DNA of 64,000 nt from Sphingomonadaceae bacterium. Its GTDB lineage: Bacteria > Pseudomonadota > Alphaproteobacteria > Sphingomonadales > Sphingomonadaceae. The translations under genes and the position numbers were made by a program. Every line of letters starts with the position of its first letter. The first letter of the stretch is position 1. The stretch is taken from NCBI GenBank assembly GCA_025056155.1, contig JANWWL010000001.1, positions 236,150 through 300,149 of the forward strand. Direction: 5' to 3'. The notes under the pieces are model-generated. The model ran no database searches. It had not been told where the DNA came from and saw only the letters and a list, made by a program, of their open reading frames with translations. Below, in pieces: positions 36,366 through 45,886 of the stretch.

Positions 36366-37952
36366 TCACCACAGCCGGATGTCGATGCCGAGGATCCCCG
36401 CGTGCGAACCGAAGCCTTCGATTCGTGTGAGCACCCCCCCCACCACCGCCTCCTCGTCCAGACGGCTGCGATAGCGGTAGGTGAGACCGAGCCGGATCCG
36501 GTCCGACAGGCGATAACCCACGCCGGCGAACGCGCGGAACGTGCGGAACTCGGCCAGGTCGAGCGGGTCGGCGAGGGTGGGATCCCCGCGGTTGTCGTTG
36601 CGCGCATAGGCAACCCCCGCCTGCAGGTCGAGATTGGGCGATAGCTGGTAGACGCCGTTGAGGGCCATGTTGGTGCGCACGCGCAGGTTGGCCCCGCCGG
36701 CCCGGCCCAGATTGAGCCCGCGCCCGACGTCGAGCGACAGGCCGTAGCGCGGCTGCGACAGGGCGAGGCTGAGATTGCCGGTGAGGCCTGAGAAGCCGGG
36801 GATGGCCGGATTGGCGCTGTCGGATTGGCTCCAGCCGAGCGCACCGGACACCGAGAGGGCGGTGGCCACCTGGAGGCTGGCGAAGCCCGCGACCGACACG
36901 GTCTCGATCCAGATCGGATCGCCGCCGGGCACCAGACGCTGGTTGGGGAAGGTGGCGCGCTGGAAGGCCCCTTGTACCCCGGCCTGAAGGCGGGGCGTGA
37001 ACTGATAGCCGAGCGCTCCGCCGGCCGACCAGAAGTCGCGGTCTGCGACCGACCGCTCGTCCGGCGTGACGCGCACGTTGCCGGCCGCCAGGTTGAACGA
37101 GGGCACGAGCCCGGCCCCGCTGTTGCAGGCACCCCCGAAGGTCACGCTGGTGGTCCGCGTGGACGACGGAACGCCCTCCAGGAACTCCTCGAAGCTCGTC
37201 TCGCGCGTGGCCCAGGCCCCCTGCAGCCGGCCCTCGCAGCTGGCCCCCAGACGCCAGGCGAGCCCCCCCGCCACAGAGGCGTTGGCCCGGCCGCGCTCCT
37301 CGTTGCGCAGGAAGAACGACCGGCCGATCACGGAGTTGAGGTAGAGAAGCTGCCGGCCGAGCTCTCGCCCGAGGCCGAGGCGCAACGCCGGGCGGAAGAT
37401 CCAGTCATCGCGCGAGTCGTCGCTGCCCGGCGGCAGCGGCTGACCCCGCCGGTTCCAAGCCACGTTGCTGTTGTATTCCGCGTCAAGGCTCGCACTGGCC
37501 CGGAAGCCCGCCGCCGCGAGCAAGGTCGCGGCCTCGAAGTCGAGCTCCTCCCCGTAGAGACCCCGCGCATCGGGCACCACATAGCCGGCCTCGGCCGCCC
37601 CTGGCACGACGGGCGAGGGTGTCAGCGGCCGCTCCACACCGCTCAAGACCGGGGCGGCCGGGCGCGCCGGGGTGGGTACGACGGGGGCGGCGGGCGCCTC
37701 CGCGCCGGGGAGCGGCACGGGCTCGAAGGTGCGCACCGGCCCCACGGGCTCGACGGGTGCCGGAGTGGCCGGTGCGGGCGGGTTGAGGGGCTCCCCCGGC
37801 CGGCGCGCCCTGGGATCGGCCGTTGGCGGCGGCGGTTCGGCGGACGGCGTCTCTTGCGCGACGGCCACCCCCGGCCCCGCGGCCAGCACGGTCACCGTCA
37901 AGGCCGCGGCCGCCGTGGTCCGTCGCCCCTTCGCCACCTTGGCCCTCCTCAT
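36366..37952 (-). CDS. Outer-membrane beta-barrel protein of the exosortase/EPS locus
   Basis: A 528-residue exported protein: signal peptide TAAAALTVTVLAAGPGVAVAQ, about 110 residues of Pro/Ala-rich linker, then many amphipathic strands (SLDAEYNSNVAWNR, LGLTYRYRSR) ending GILGIDIRLW with a C-terminal aromatic residue typical of barrel assembly. Similar barrels accompany exosortase EPS loci and may help polymer export or anchoring. ATG 37952 opens the signal peptide. A possible sigma-54 element lies 71-86 bp upstream. Confidence 0.8.
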   Translation of the reverse strand: MRRAKVAKGRRTTAAAALTVTVLAAGPGVAVAQETPSAEPPPPTADPRARRPGEPLNPPAPATPAPVEPVGPVRTFEPVPLPGAEAPAAPVVPTPARPAAPVLSGVERPLTPSPVVPGAAEAGYVVPDARGLYGEELDFEAATLLAAAGFRASASLDAEYNSNVAWNRRGQPLPPGSDDSRDDWIFRPALRLGLGRELGRQLLYLNSVIGRSFFLRNEERGRANASVAGGLAWRLGASCEGRLQGAWATRETSFEEFLEGVPSSTRTTSVTFGGACNSGAGLVPSFNLAAGNVRVTPDERSVADRDFWSAGGALGYQFTPRLQAGVQGAFQRATFPNQRLVPGGDPIWIETVSVAGFASLQVATALSVSGALGWSQSDSANPAIPGFSGLTGNLSLALSQPRYGLSLDVGRGLNLGRAGGANLRVRTNMALNGVYQLSPNLDLQAGVAYARNDNRGDPTLADPLDLAEFRTFRAFAGVGYRLSDRIRLGLTYRYRSRLDEEAVVGGVLTRIEGFGSHAGILGIDIRLW

Positions 37953-38022
37953 CCTGGTCCTGTTCTCGGCTCCGTGCCCGCAGGCCGGCCCTCGGGCGCC
38001 ATAGCGCCGATGTCCTTCCTGC

Positions 38023-38038
38023 CGCAATCATCGCACCG
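38023..38038 (-). promoter_or_regulatory. Possible sigma-54-like promoter of the outer-membrane barrel gene
   Basis: The minus strand reads CGGTGCG-ATGA-TTGCG: the invariant GG and GC and their spacing match the RpoN consensus, as do the flanking C-G and T-T, but four positions differ. With such GC-rich DNA chance is possible. Support comes from the similarity of the next upstream element to the one at 29368-29384. Confidence 0.35.
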
Positions 38039-38042
38039 CGCG

Positions 38043-38059
38043 TGTTAAGGATTATGACG
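38043..38059. promoter_or_regulatory. TGTT-N9-GACG imperfect inverted repeat in divergent promoter region
   Basis: TGTTAAGGATTATGACG has the same 17-bp layout as the element at 29368-29384 (TGTy-N9-GACr with an AT-rich centre), in the 251-bp divergent region between the barrel gene and the AAA ATPase gene. It lies only 5 bp from the candidate -24 box, closer than a usual enhancer site. Confidence 0.35.
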
Positions 38060-38203
38060 CAATCGCCGTGGAAAGGTGGGTCGCGGCGGCGGTCTTCCGT
38101 TCCACGGGCGTTTGCGGCTAGGGGCGCGGTGCCGGCCGGGCCGCAGCACCCGGGCGGGACGCGCGACCCGCGTCGGGCAGGGCCGGCAGGCGAGGATGGG
38201 ACG

Positions 38204-39529
38204 GTGATCTTCGGGAGGGATCGACAGCGACGGGACGCGGAGCCGACCGCGCGACCGGCGCCCCGGCCAAGCCTCGAGACCCCGCGGCGGGCTCCACGCC
38301 TGCCGCGCTTCGCCGTGGCGGCCACCGACGAGCTCGGCGACTTCGCGCCGGGACCGGGAGTGGGCGACCTTAGGCGGGCCCGGCTGGCCCTGGCCGAGGC
38401 GCTGGCCCCCTCGCAACCCGTCACCTCGGCCGAACGCTTCGCCGGGCGCGCAGACGTTCTGGAAGCGTTGATCGCCGCCCTCGAGCAGGCGCGCGCCCAC
38501 GTGGTGCTGTACGGCGAGCGCGGGATCGGCAAGACCTCGCTCGTCCATGTGCTGGCCGAGACCGCCCGCGAGGCCCGGTACCTGGTGCTCTACGGCTCGT
38601 GCGGGGCCGAGGCGCGCTTCGACGAGATGTTCCGCTCCTTCGCCCAGCGCATTCCCCTCCTCTACCACGCCGACATCCCCCCCACGACCGACGAGGAGGC
38701 GCATCGCCAGACCTTCGCCGACCTGGTGGGCCCCGGGGCGCTGGACCCACGGGAGCTTGCCGACCTGTTCGGCCGCATCGTGGGCACGCGCGTGATCCTC
38801 ATCCTCGACGAGTACGACCGCGTGCTCGACGTGGGCTTCCGGCGCAACGTGGCCGAGCTCATCAAGAACCTGTCCGATCGTGCCGCGCGCGTGCAGCTCG
38901 TGCTGACGGGGGTGGCGGCCAGCCTCGAGGAACTCGTGGGGTTTGCACCGTCGATCCGCCGTAACCTCATCGGCCTGCCGGTGGGCCCGATGGACGAGGC
39001 CGGCATGGCCGAGATCCTGGACCGGGCCGAGGCCGCCACCGGCCTGACGTTCGGCCCCGACGCGCGGGCCGCCATCCTGCGCATGGCGGCGGGCTCGCCC
39101 TATGTCGTGCGCCTGTTGGGTTCGCGCGCCGCGGGCCTGGCGCTCGACGCGGAGCGCCTGGTTGTCACGCGCGAGGACGTGCGGGCGGGGGCCGAGGCGG
39201 TGCTGTCGGAGTGGAACGCCGGCCTGCCGCGGGCCGTCCAGCGCTTGCTCGACCGGCCGGAGGTGCAGCGCGCCCTGCCCCGGCTGATCGCCGCGGCCCG
39301 AGCGTCGGGCACGCCCGACGGCAGCTTCTCGGCCGACGACGTGGCGGCCGAAGCCGGCACGTCCGACACGGCGGGGCTGGCCGCCGAACTCGAGGCCTTC
39401 GCCAGCCGCATTCCTCTGTTCGAGCGCGTCGAGACCGACACGGGCCCCCGTTACCGTTTCCGCACCCAAGGGCTGGCCCAGCTCCTTGGCCTGTCGGCCG
39501 CGCTCGCGCGGCTCGAAGCCCACCGCTGA
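38204..39529 (+). CDS. AAA-type ATPase of the EPS locus
   Basis: A 441-residue cytoplasmic ATPase. An approximately 75-residue basic, Pro/Arg-rich N-terminus is followed by an Orc/STAND-like AAA domain: FAGRADVLEALIAAL, Walker A GERGIGKTSL (about residues 104-113), Walker B VILILDEYDR (about residue 196) and a sensor-like LVLTGVA. The C-terminal helical region looks like a winged helix. ATPases of this kind occur in exosortase EPS loci; the function is unproven. Start GTG 38204 behind GAGG; divergent from the barrel gene and first in the rightward operon. Confidence 0.85.
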   Translation: MIFGRDRQRRDAEPTARPAPRPSLETPRRAPRLPRFAVAATDELGDFAPGPGVGDLRRARLALAEALAPSQPVTSAERFAGRADVLEALIAALEQARAHVVLYGERGIGKTSLVHVLAETAREARYLVLYGSCGAEARFDEMFRSFAQRIPLLYHADIPPTTDEEAHRQTFADLVGPGALDPRELADLFGRIVGTRVILILDEYDRVLDVGFRRNVAELIKNLSDRAARVQLVLTGVAASLEELVGFAPSIRRNLIGLPVGPMDEAGMAEILDRAEAATGLTFGPDARAAILRMAAGSPYVVRLLGSRAAGLALDAERLVVTREDVRAGAEAVLSEWNAGLPRAVQRLLDRPEVQRALPRLIAAARASGTPDGSFSADDVAAEAGTSDTAGLAAELEAFASRIPLFERVETDTGPRYRFRTQGLAQLLGLSAALARLEAHR

Positions 39530-39530
39530 G

Positions 39531-40466
39531 ATGCTGCTGGGCCCCGACAGCGCCGAGCGACCGCGCGCGAGCGTGATCGTGCCGCACTTCAACCAGCCGG
39601 AGCATCTCGTGCGGTGCCTGCAGGCGCTGGCCGCCCAGCGGATCGACTGGGGCGGGTTCGAAATCCTGGTCGTCGACAATGGCTCGCGCCTCTCCCTCGG
39701 CCCGTTGCAGGCGACCTGGCCCCAGGTGCGGTTCCTCGTGGAGCGCGAGCGAGGACCGGGACCGGCCCGCAACCGGGGGGCGGCGGAAGCCCGGGGCGAG
39801 GTGCTGGCATTCGTCGACGCCGACGTCGTCGTCGCGCCGGGGTGGCTGCAGGCCGGGCTCGATGCCTTGGCCCGTCATCCCGAGAGCCCCGTGGGCGGTG
39901 ACGTGCGGATCCGAGTGCGCGATCCCGCCCGCATGACCGGCGTGGAGGCCTTCGAGGCGGTCTTCGCCTTCCGCCAGAAGCGCTACATCACCAGGGAACG
40001 CTACTCGGTCACGGCTAACCTCATGATGCGGCGCGAAGTGTTCGCCGCCATCGGGCCGTTCAAGGGGCTGGAGGTATCCGAGGACCAGGAGTTCGGCCAG
40101 CGGGGGGCGGCCCGTGGGCATCCCACGCGCTTCGCCCCGGCCATGCGGGCCTACCATCCCGCCCGCCGCGACTTTGCCGAGATGGAGGCCAAGTGGCGCC
40201 GGGTCTCGGCGCAGCTCTTCGGCCTCCACCTGGCCGCGGGGCGGTCGCGGTGGCGGTGGCGATTGCGCGCGGCCGTGGTGGCGGCCTCGCCGCTGGTGCA
40301 CGGCGCCGTCATGCTGCTGTCGCCGCGGATTGCGGGACTTGGCAACCGACTGCGCGGTCTGGCCGTGCTGTGGCGGATCCGGCTCGCGCGCGGCCGGCAC
40401 ATGTGGGGCCTGGCCGGTGCCGCCCGAGACGGCCCATGGGTGGACGCGCTCGGATGGAACGCATGA
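39531..40466 (+). CDS. Glycosyltransferase family 2 protein
   Basis: A 311-residue GT-A fold enzyme: ASVIVPHFNQPEHLVRCLQAL at the start, LVVDNGSR, GPGPARNRGAAEARGEVLAFVDADVVV (DxD metal/nucleotide-sugar motif) and a VSEDQEFGQR acceptor-loop acid. It transfers a sugar onto the growing lipid-linked repeat unit. The ATG follows the AAA ATPase stop by 1 bp and the stop overlaps the next glycosyltransferase as ATGA. Confidence 0.92.
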   Translation: MLLGPDSAERPRASVIVPHFNQPEHLVRCLQALAAQRIDWGGFEILVVDNGSRLSLGPLQATWPQVRFLVERERGPGPARNRGAAEARGEVLAFVDADVVVAPGWLQAGLDALARHPESPVGGDVRIRVRDPARMTGVEAFEAVFAFRQKRYITRERYSVTANLMMRREVFAAIGPFKGLEVSEDQEFGQRGAARGHPTRFAPAMRAYHPARRDFAEMEAKWRRVSAQLFGLHLAAGRSRWRWRLRAAVVAASPLVHGAVMLLSPRIAGLGNRLRGLAVLWRIRLARGRHMWGLAGAARDGPWVDALGWNA

Positions 40467-41542
40467 CCCGCCCGCGCATGGCCGGTGAAGTGCCGTTGCC
40501 CGAACCGCCGCCTCAGGTCCGGGCCCAACCGGCGCGTCTCGCCGTCGTCGTCGTCAACTGGAACGGTTGGCAGGACACGGTCGAGTGCCTGGAATCCCTG
40601 CTGCGCCAGTCGCTTCCACCGCGGATCGTGGTGGTGGACAACGGCTCGGAGGACGGCTCGGTGGAACGGTTGCAGGCGTGGGCGGAAGGCCGGCTGCCCT
40701 ACGAGCCCCCAGTCGGGCCCCTGCGCCGGCTGACCGACCCGCCGGTTGAGAAGCCCGTCCGGATGGTGGTGCGCCCGGCGGCCGAAGCCGCCACCGCCCG
40801 CCCCGCCGAGGCGGAGGTGACGCTGCTCGTGTCGCCCGAGAACGTGGGCTTCTCGGCGGGCACCAACCTCGGGCTTCGGCACGCGCTCAACGACCCGGCC
40901 ATCGCCTACTGTTGGTGCCTGAACAACGACACGGTGGCCGATCCGGGGGCCGTGAAGGCGATCGTCGCCCGCATGGACGCGACCCATCGCGTGGGCATGT
41001 GCGGCACGCAGGTGCGCTACTACCACCGGCCCGGCCACTGGCAGGCGCTCAACGGCCATCGGTTCAACCTGTGGACGGGCCAAAGCCGGGGGATCGGGCA
41101 CAATCTCCCCGTGAACCGTCCCTTCGATCCCAAGAAGGTGGCCCGCGAGACGGATTTCGTGCTGGGCGCCTCGCTGGCGGTGAGCCGCGCCTTCCTCGAA
41201 ACCGTAGGATTCATGGAAGAAAGCTATTTTCTGTATTTCGAGGAAATGGACTGGGCGGTGCGCAATCGCGGCCGGTTCGCCACCGCCTTCGCCCACGCCG
41301 CCGTCGTCTATCACAAGGAAGGCGGCTCCATCGGTTCTTCCGACCGCAAGGGCGAACGCTCGGCGATGTCGGAATATTACCTGATGCGCAGCCGCCTTCG
41401 CTTCTATCGGCGCAACTTCCCGCTGCTTCTGCCCATCCAGTATGGACTGGGGCTGGGGCTGGTGCTGCGCCGGCTCTGGCGGCGGCAGCCGGCCAAGGCG
41501 GCCGCCATGGTCCGCGCCATGCTGGGCCTCGACTTCAGCTAG
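40463..41542 (+). CDS. Glycosyltransferase family 2 protein (rhamnosyltransferase-like)
   Basis: A 359-residue GT2 with LAVVVVNWNGWQDTVECLESLL, IVVVDNGSEDGS, an ENVGFSAGTNLGLRHAL segment typical of the WbbL/rhamnosyltransferase branch, CLNNDT as the DxD equivalent, and FLYFEEMDWAVRNR. An approximately 45-residue insertion after VDNGS (residues about 70-115) is unusual. Given rfbACDB downstream, transfer of L-rhamnose is plausible but inferred. Confidence 0.9.
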   Translation: MTRPRMAGEVPLPEPPPQVRAQPARLAVVVVNWNGWQDTVECLESLLRQSLPPRIVVVDNGSEDGSVERLQAWAEGRLPYEPPVGPLRRLTDPPVEKPVRMVVRPAAEAATARPAEAEVTLLVSPENVGFSAGTNLGLRHALNDPAIAYCWCLNNDTVADPGAVKAIVARMDATHRVGMCGTQVRYYHRPGHWQALNGHRFNLWTGQSRGIGHNLPVNRPFDPKKVARETDFVLGASLAVSRAFLETVGFMEESYFLYFEEMDWAVRNRGRFATAFAHAAVVYHKEGGSIGSSDRKGERSAMSEYYLMRSRLRFYRRNFPLLLPIQYGLGLGLVLRRLWRRQPAKAAAMVRAMLGLDFS

Positions 41543-41554
41543 GAGACTAAGGCC

Positions 41555-42523
41555 ATGTTGCGCACCATCGTCCCCGGCGCCTTCGCGCGGCCCGGATCCC
41601 CGCCGCTCGCCCTCGTCGTGGCCCTGGCGCTGGCGGCCTGCGGCGACAGCGACAAGCCGCCCACCGGCCAGGTGGTGGCTCGGCTGGACGGCACCGACAT
41701 CACGATCCTCGAGGTGAACGCCGAGCTGGAGGACGCGCAGATCCCCCCCGGCATGTCGCGGCGTGACGCGGAGCGCGCGGCCCTGCAGAACATCGTGATG
41801 CGGCGCATGCTCATGAAACTGGCCAAGGAGCGCAAGCTCGACCAGTCCCCGCAGTTCAAGCTGCAGGAACGGCGCCTGTCGGAACAGCTGCTGGTGCAGG
41901 CGCTGGCCCGCGACATCGCGGCCAAGGTGCCGGTGCCGAGTCGGGAGGACACCGACAAGTTCATCGCCCAAAACCCCGCGATGTTCGCCCAGCGCACCAT
42001 CTACGAAGTGGAGCAGATCCAGTTTCCTCGGCCCGATAACCTCGACAAGCTCCCCCTGGCCGAGACGAAGACGCTGGAGCAGGTGGAGACGATCCTGAAG
42101 AACAACAACATCCAGTTCCGCCGCCAGCCGGCTCAGATCGACCTGCTGGCGACGAGCCCGCAGTTCGCCGCCGAATTCAGCCGCCTGGTGAAGGAGAAGC
42201 CGCAGGAACTGTTCATGTTCCCGGCGCCTGTGCCCGGCGGGCAGATCATGCTGGTCAACCGGATCGTCGCGACCGAGGTGCGCCCGTTCGTGGGCGAGCA
42301 GGCCCGCGCCATGGCCCAGCAGATGCTGCGCCAGATCCGCATCCAGGAGGCGCTGGTGGCGGAAGCGAAGCGGCAGCAGGAGCTGGCCAGGACCGCCGTC
42401 GTCTACCAGGAAGGCTACGAGCCGCCGAAGGAAGGCGTGCCGGGCCTGCCCGGAGGCCTGACAGGCGCAAAGACGGCCGCCCCCGCCCCGCCGACCGCCA
42501 CGGCGAAGGCGCCAGCGCCCTGA
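41555..42523 (+). CDS. EpsD family peptidyl-prolyl cis-trans isomerase lipoprotein
   Basis: A 322-residue exported lipoprotein. The N-terminus carries a lipobox (LALAACGDSD), followed by a SurA-like helical chaperone core (RDAERAALQNIVMRRMLMKLAKERKLDQSP, split here across helices) and a degenerate parvulin domain with IYEVEQIQFPRP. This pattern is that of EpsD, encoded in exosortase EPS loci. A GGAGA site precedes ATG 41555. The C-terminal tail is Pro/Ala-rich. Confidence 0.85.
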   Translation: MLRTIVPGAFARPGSPPLALVVALALAACGDSDKPPTGQVVARLDGTDITILEVNAELEDAQIPPGMSRRDAERAALQNIVMRRMLMKLAKERKLDQSPQFKLQERRLSEQLLVQALARDIAAKVPVPSREDTDKFIAQNPAMFAQRTIYEVEQIQFPRPDNLDKLPLAETKTLEQVETILKNNNIQFRRQPAQIDLLATSPQFAAEFSRLVKEKPQELFMFPAPVPGGQIMLVNRIVATEVRPFVGEQARAMAQQMLRQIRIQEALVAEAKRQQELARTAVVYQEGYEPPKEGVPGLPGGLTGAKTAAPAPPTATAKAPAP

Positions 42524-42577
42524 TCGGGGGCCCCTCCGGTCGGCGCCACGTCCGCCTGCCGCCCCACCGCACCGCCC

Positions 42578-43747
42578 ATGCCTGGCCCGCTCGACATCGG
42601 CCTCGTCTGGCACAGCGACCGTCACTCGAACCTGGGTGTGGGGGCCTTGACCGAGGGCAACGTCGCCCTCGTCCGCGAGGCGGCCCGGCGCGTGGGGGTG
42701 GAGCCTCGCTTCCACCTGTGGCAGCCGGCTGACCCGGGCGCGCCGTATGTCGAGGGTATGGCCGGCCGGCACGAACTCCGCCAGGCCTATCTGTGGCGGC
42801 CCGGCGGCTATGCCCGCGACATCCGCCGGATGGACCTTTTGCTCGACATTGGGGCGGGCGACAGTTTCACCGACGTCTATCCCGGGCGCAGGTTCGCCAT
42901 GATGATCGGCACCAAACTCTGGGCCCGGGCCGCGCGGGTGCCGCTCGTGCTCTCGCCCCAGACGATCGGCCCGTTCACCCGCCGGGCCCACACGACGCTG
43001 GCCCGCGGGGCCATCCGCTGTGCAACCCTGGTGTTCGCGCGCGACGCGGCAAGCCTTGCCGAGGCCCACCGCCTTTGGCCCGGGGGGCCGCATCACCTGG
43101 CCGCTGACGTCGCCTTCGCCCTGCCCTATCGGCCCCAAGCCAAAGGCCCCGGTATCCGGGTGGGGGTGAACGTCTCGGGGCTGCTCTATTCGGGCGGTTA
43201 TTCGGGCCGCGACGAGTTCGGCCTGGAGTTCGACTACCGCGCCTTCACCCATCGCCTGGTCGACGCCTTGCTGGCCCGCGAAGGGGTGACCGTCGAACTC
43301 TTGAGCCACGCGACCAGCGAGGGCCTGGCCCGCGACGACGACGCCCGGGCGGTGGCGGCCGTGCACGAGCGCCACCCCGCGGCCCGGCCGGTTCCCCCCT
43401 TCGCCTCCCCCTCGGAGGCCAAATCGTACATCTCGGGCCTCGACTTCCTGGTGGGTGCCCGCATGCACGCCACGATCGCGGCCTTCTCGGCCCGCGTGCC
43501 GGTCGTGCCCGTGTCCTACAGCCGCAAGTTCGAAGGCCTGTTCGGCAGCCTGGGCTATCGGTGGCTGGTGCCGCACCGCGGCATGACGACCGAGGCGGCA
43601 CTCGACTTCACGCTGTCGGCCTTCGCTCGGCGCACCGAGCTGGCCCGCGACATCGAAGGGGGCCTCGCCCGGATCGATGGCTTGCTTTCGGGCTACGTGG
43701 AACGCCTGGCCCGACTGCTCGCCGGCATCGCGACACGGCGGGGATGA
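42578..43747 (+). CDS. Polysaccharide pyruvyl transferase family protein
   Basis: A 389-residue protein of the CsaB/PssM type that transfers pyruvate from phosphoenolpyruvate to sugar hydroxyls as a ketal. Family-like stretches are LLLDIGAGDSFTDVYPG, VPLVLSPQTIGPFTRR and the C-terminal LDFLVGARMHATIAAFSARVPVVPVSYSRKFEGLF. The stop overlaps the ATG of the F420-dehydrogenase-like gene as ATGA. It suggests the exopolysaccharide carries acidic pyruvate groups. Confidence 0.9.
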   Translation: MPGPLDIGLVWHSDRHSNLGVGALTEGNVALVREAARRVGVEPRFHLWQPADPGAPYVEGMAGRHELRQAYLWRPGGYARDIRRMDLLLDIGAGDSFTDVYPGRRFAMMIGTKLWARAARVPLVLSPQTIGPFTRRAHTTLARGAIRCATLVFARDAASLAEAHRLWPGGPHHLAADVAFALPYRPQAKGPGIRVGVNVSGLLYSGGYSGRDEFGLEFDYRAFTHRLVDALLAREGVTVELLSHATSEGLARDDDARAVAAVHERHPAARPVPPFASPSEAKSYISGLDFLVGARMHATIAAFSARVPVVPVSYSRKFEGLFGSLGYRWLVPHRGMTTEAALDFTLSAFARRTELARDIEGGLARIDGLLSGYVERLARLLAGIATRRG

Positions 43748-44955
43748 CACTGCCCCCCACCCTCCAGCGCGTGCTGGCCGGGCACATGTGCGCCGGCTGT
43801 GGCCTTTGCGCGGGGCTCGACCCGGCCATCGAGCTCTTCCGCGATGCCCGCGGCTTCCTGCGCCCGCGCGCCCGTGGCGAACCCCACCCCGACAGTGACC
43901 GACGGCTGGCCCACGCCTGCCCGGGGGCCACCGTGGCCCCGTGGGGCCGGGCGCCCCATCGCCATCCGCTGTGGGGCCCGTTCCATCGTTGTCTCGTGGG
44001 CCATGCCACCGACCCCGAGCTTCGCCACACCGCATCCTCAGGGGGTGTTGTCTCGGCGCTCGCCCTGCATCTTCTGGAAACGGGCCGGGCCGACCGGGTC
44101 GTCCAGGTGGCGATGGATCCCGACCGACCGCTCGAAACCGTGGCCACGACATCGCGCGACCGCGGCGGAATCCTTCGGGCGGCGGGTTCCCGCTACGCTC
44201 CGGCGGCACCGCTGGCCAAGTTGCGCGACGAACTCGCGACTCCCGGCCGACTGGTGTTCGTGGGCAAGCCGTGCGATGCAGGCGCCTTGCGGCAGCTGGC
44301 CGCGCTCGACCCCGACATCGGCGCCCGGTTCGTGGCCATCCTGTCGTTCTTCTGCGCGGCCACTCCCAGCCAGCGCGGGACCGACCGGATCGTGGCCCGG
44401 CTGGGCGTGGATGCCCGCCGGATCGTGGCGTTCCGCTACCGCGGAGAGGGTTGGCCGGGCCATGCCACCGCCCGCCTCGATGACGGAACCGAGGCCCGGC
44501 TGAACTACGCCGAAAGCTGGGGGGCGATCCTGTCCAAGGAGGTTCAGTTCCGCTGCAAGGTCTGCCCCGACGCTGTCGGAGGGGTGGCCGACGTGGCGGC
44601 GGCCGACGCATGGTACGGCGGGGACGACGGCTACCCGGCGTTCGCTGAAGCCGAGGGCCGCTCTCTCATCCTGACCCGCACGGAGTTGGGCGATGCGCTG
44701 GTGCACGAAGCCGAGGCGGCCGGGCGCATCGCGACCACCCCGCTTGCCATCGACGAGGTGGAGGCCATGCAGCCTGCCCAGGCGCGGCGGCGCCGGCAGG
44801 TGGCGGCCCGCATGCGCGCCATCCGCTTCACGGGCGGGTTCGTGCCGGCCATGGACGGGTTGGACCTGGCGGAGGCCGCGCGGCTCGAGCCTTGGCTGTC
44901 CCGCTTGAAAGCCACCCTGGGCCTCGTTAGGCGCATCGTCCAGGGCCGCCGTTGA
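43744..44955 (+). CDS. Coenzyme F420 hydrogenase/dehydrogenase beta-subunit family protein
   Basis: A 403-residue Fe-S/flavin-type protein. The N-terminus has [11 protein letters not shown] plus a later HACPGA, likely one 4Fe-4S cluster. The middle has [19 protein letters not shown] and [14 protein letters not shown], and the C-terminal domain has [22 protein letters not shown]. Members are often paired with polysaccharide pyruvyl transferases in EPS loci; F420 use is not implied. The role may be redox modification of a sugar, which is inference. It overlaps the pyruvyl transferase gene by 4 bp. Confidence 0.88.
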   Translation: MTLPPTLQRVLAGHMCAGCGLCAGLDPAIELFRDARGFLRPRARGEPHPDSDRRLAHACPGATVAPWGRAPHRHPLWGPFHRCLVGHATDPELRHTASSGGVVSALALHLLETGRADRVVQVAMDPDRPLETVATTSRDRGGILRAAGSRYAPAAPLAKLRDELATPGRLVFVGKPCDAGALRQLAALDPDIGARFVAILSFFCAATPSQRGTDRIVARLGVDARRIVAFRYRGEGWPGHATARLDDGTEARLNYAESWGAILSKEVQFRCKVCPDAVGGVADVAAADAWYGGDDGYPAFAEAEGRSLILTRTELGDALVHEAEAAGRIATTPLAIDEVEAMQPAQARRRRQVAARMRAIRFTGGFVPAMDGLDLAEAARLEPWLSRLKATLGLVRRIVQGRR

Positions 44956-44980
44956 ACCGTCCCGCCACGACGTCTTCCCC

Positions 44981-45886
44981 ATGACGCCCCCAATCGCCAA
45001 CTCGACCGTGCCGCGCCGCGGCCTGATTCTGGCCGGCGGATCGGGTACCCGGCTCCATCCGCTCACACTTCCCGTGTCGAAGCAGCTGATGCCCGTCTAC
45101 GACAAGCCGATGATCTACTATCCGCTGTCGGTGCTGATGCTGGCCGGGATCCGGGAGATCCTGATCATCACCACACCCCGCGACCGGTCGGCGTTCGAAC
45201 GGCTGTTGGGCGACGGCACGCAGTGGGGGCTGACGCTCGCCTATGCCGAACAACCCGAGCCTCGCGGTCTGGCCGAAGCCTATCGCATCGGGGCCGATTG
45301 GGTGGCCGGCCGGCCGTCGGTGTTGATCCTGGGCGACAACATCTTCCACGGCCACGGGCTGCCGGAACTGCTCAGGCGCGCCACCGCACGGCTCCACGGG
45401 GCGACGGTGTTCGGCTACCAGGTCCGCAACCCCGAGGCGTATGGCGTGGTGAGCTTCGATGCCGCCGGACGGGCCGAGTCGATCGAGGAGAAGCCCCGCC
45501 AGCCCCGCAGCAACTACGCGGTCACGGGGCTTTACTTCTATGACGAACGTGCCGTTGCGTTCGCGCATGACCTCAAGCCTTCCGCCCGTGGCGAGCTCGA
45601 GATCACCGATCTCAACCGCCGCTATCTGGAAGCGGGCGACCTGCACGTCGAGATCATGGGGCGAGGCTTCGCGTGGCTTGATACGGGCACCCACGAAAGC
45701 CTGCTGGATGCCGGCCTCTACGTGAAGATTTTCGAGGAGCGCCAGGGCCTCAAAATCTGCTGCCCCGAGGAGATCGCCTGGCGGCAGGGCTTCATTTCGG
45801 CGGAGGACCTGAGGCGTCTGGCCGAGCCGTTGCGGAAGTCGGGCTACGGGGAATATCTGCTCCGCCAACTGGGGGAGCGGCCGTGA
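44981..45886 (+). CDS. rfbA: Glucose-1-phosphate thymidylyltransferase
   Basis: A 301-residue RmlA, the first step to dTDP-L-rhamnose. It has [37 protein letters not shown] at the nucleotide site (shown here as one conserved block starting near residue 14), [10 protein letters not shown] and the [15 protein letters not shown] motif. The stop overlaps the rfbC start by 4 bp. It begins the rfbACDB set. Confidence 0.96.
   Translation: MTPPIANSTVPRRGLILAGGSGTRLHPLTLPVSKQLMPVYDKPMIYYPLSVLMLAGIREILIITTPRDRSAFERLLGDGTQWGLTLAYAEQPEPRGLAEAYRIGADWVAGRPSVLILGDNIFHGHGLPELLRRATARLHGATVFGYQVRNPEAYGVVSFDAAGRAESIEEKPRQPRSNYAVTGLYFYDERAVAFAHDLKPSARGELEITDLNRRYLEAGDLHVEIMGRGFAWLDTGTHESLLDAGLYVKIFEERQGLKICCPEEIAWRQGFISAEDLRRLAEPLRKSGYGEYLLRQLGERP

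Noticed and set aside
33411..36644. A rightward open frame of about 1,077 codons across the Wzz and Wza genes
   Set aside because: Antisense to two confident genes with strong family motifs; composition typical of an antisense shadow.
40151..44611. A very long leftward open frame (about 1,486 codons) antisense to the EPS genes
   Set aside because: It is a mirror of well-supported glycosyltransferase, EpsD and pyruvyl-transferase genes, is rich in Arg/Pro/Gly/His, and has no domain; such shadows are expected in very GC-rich coding DNA.
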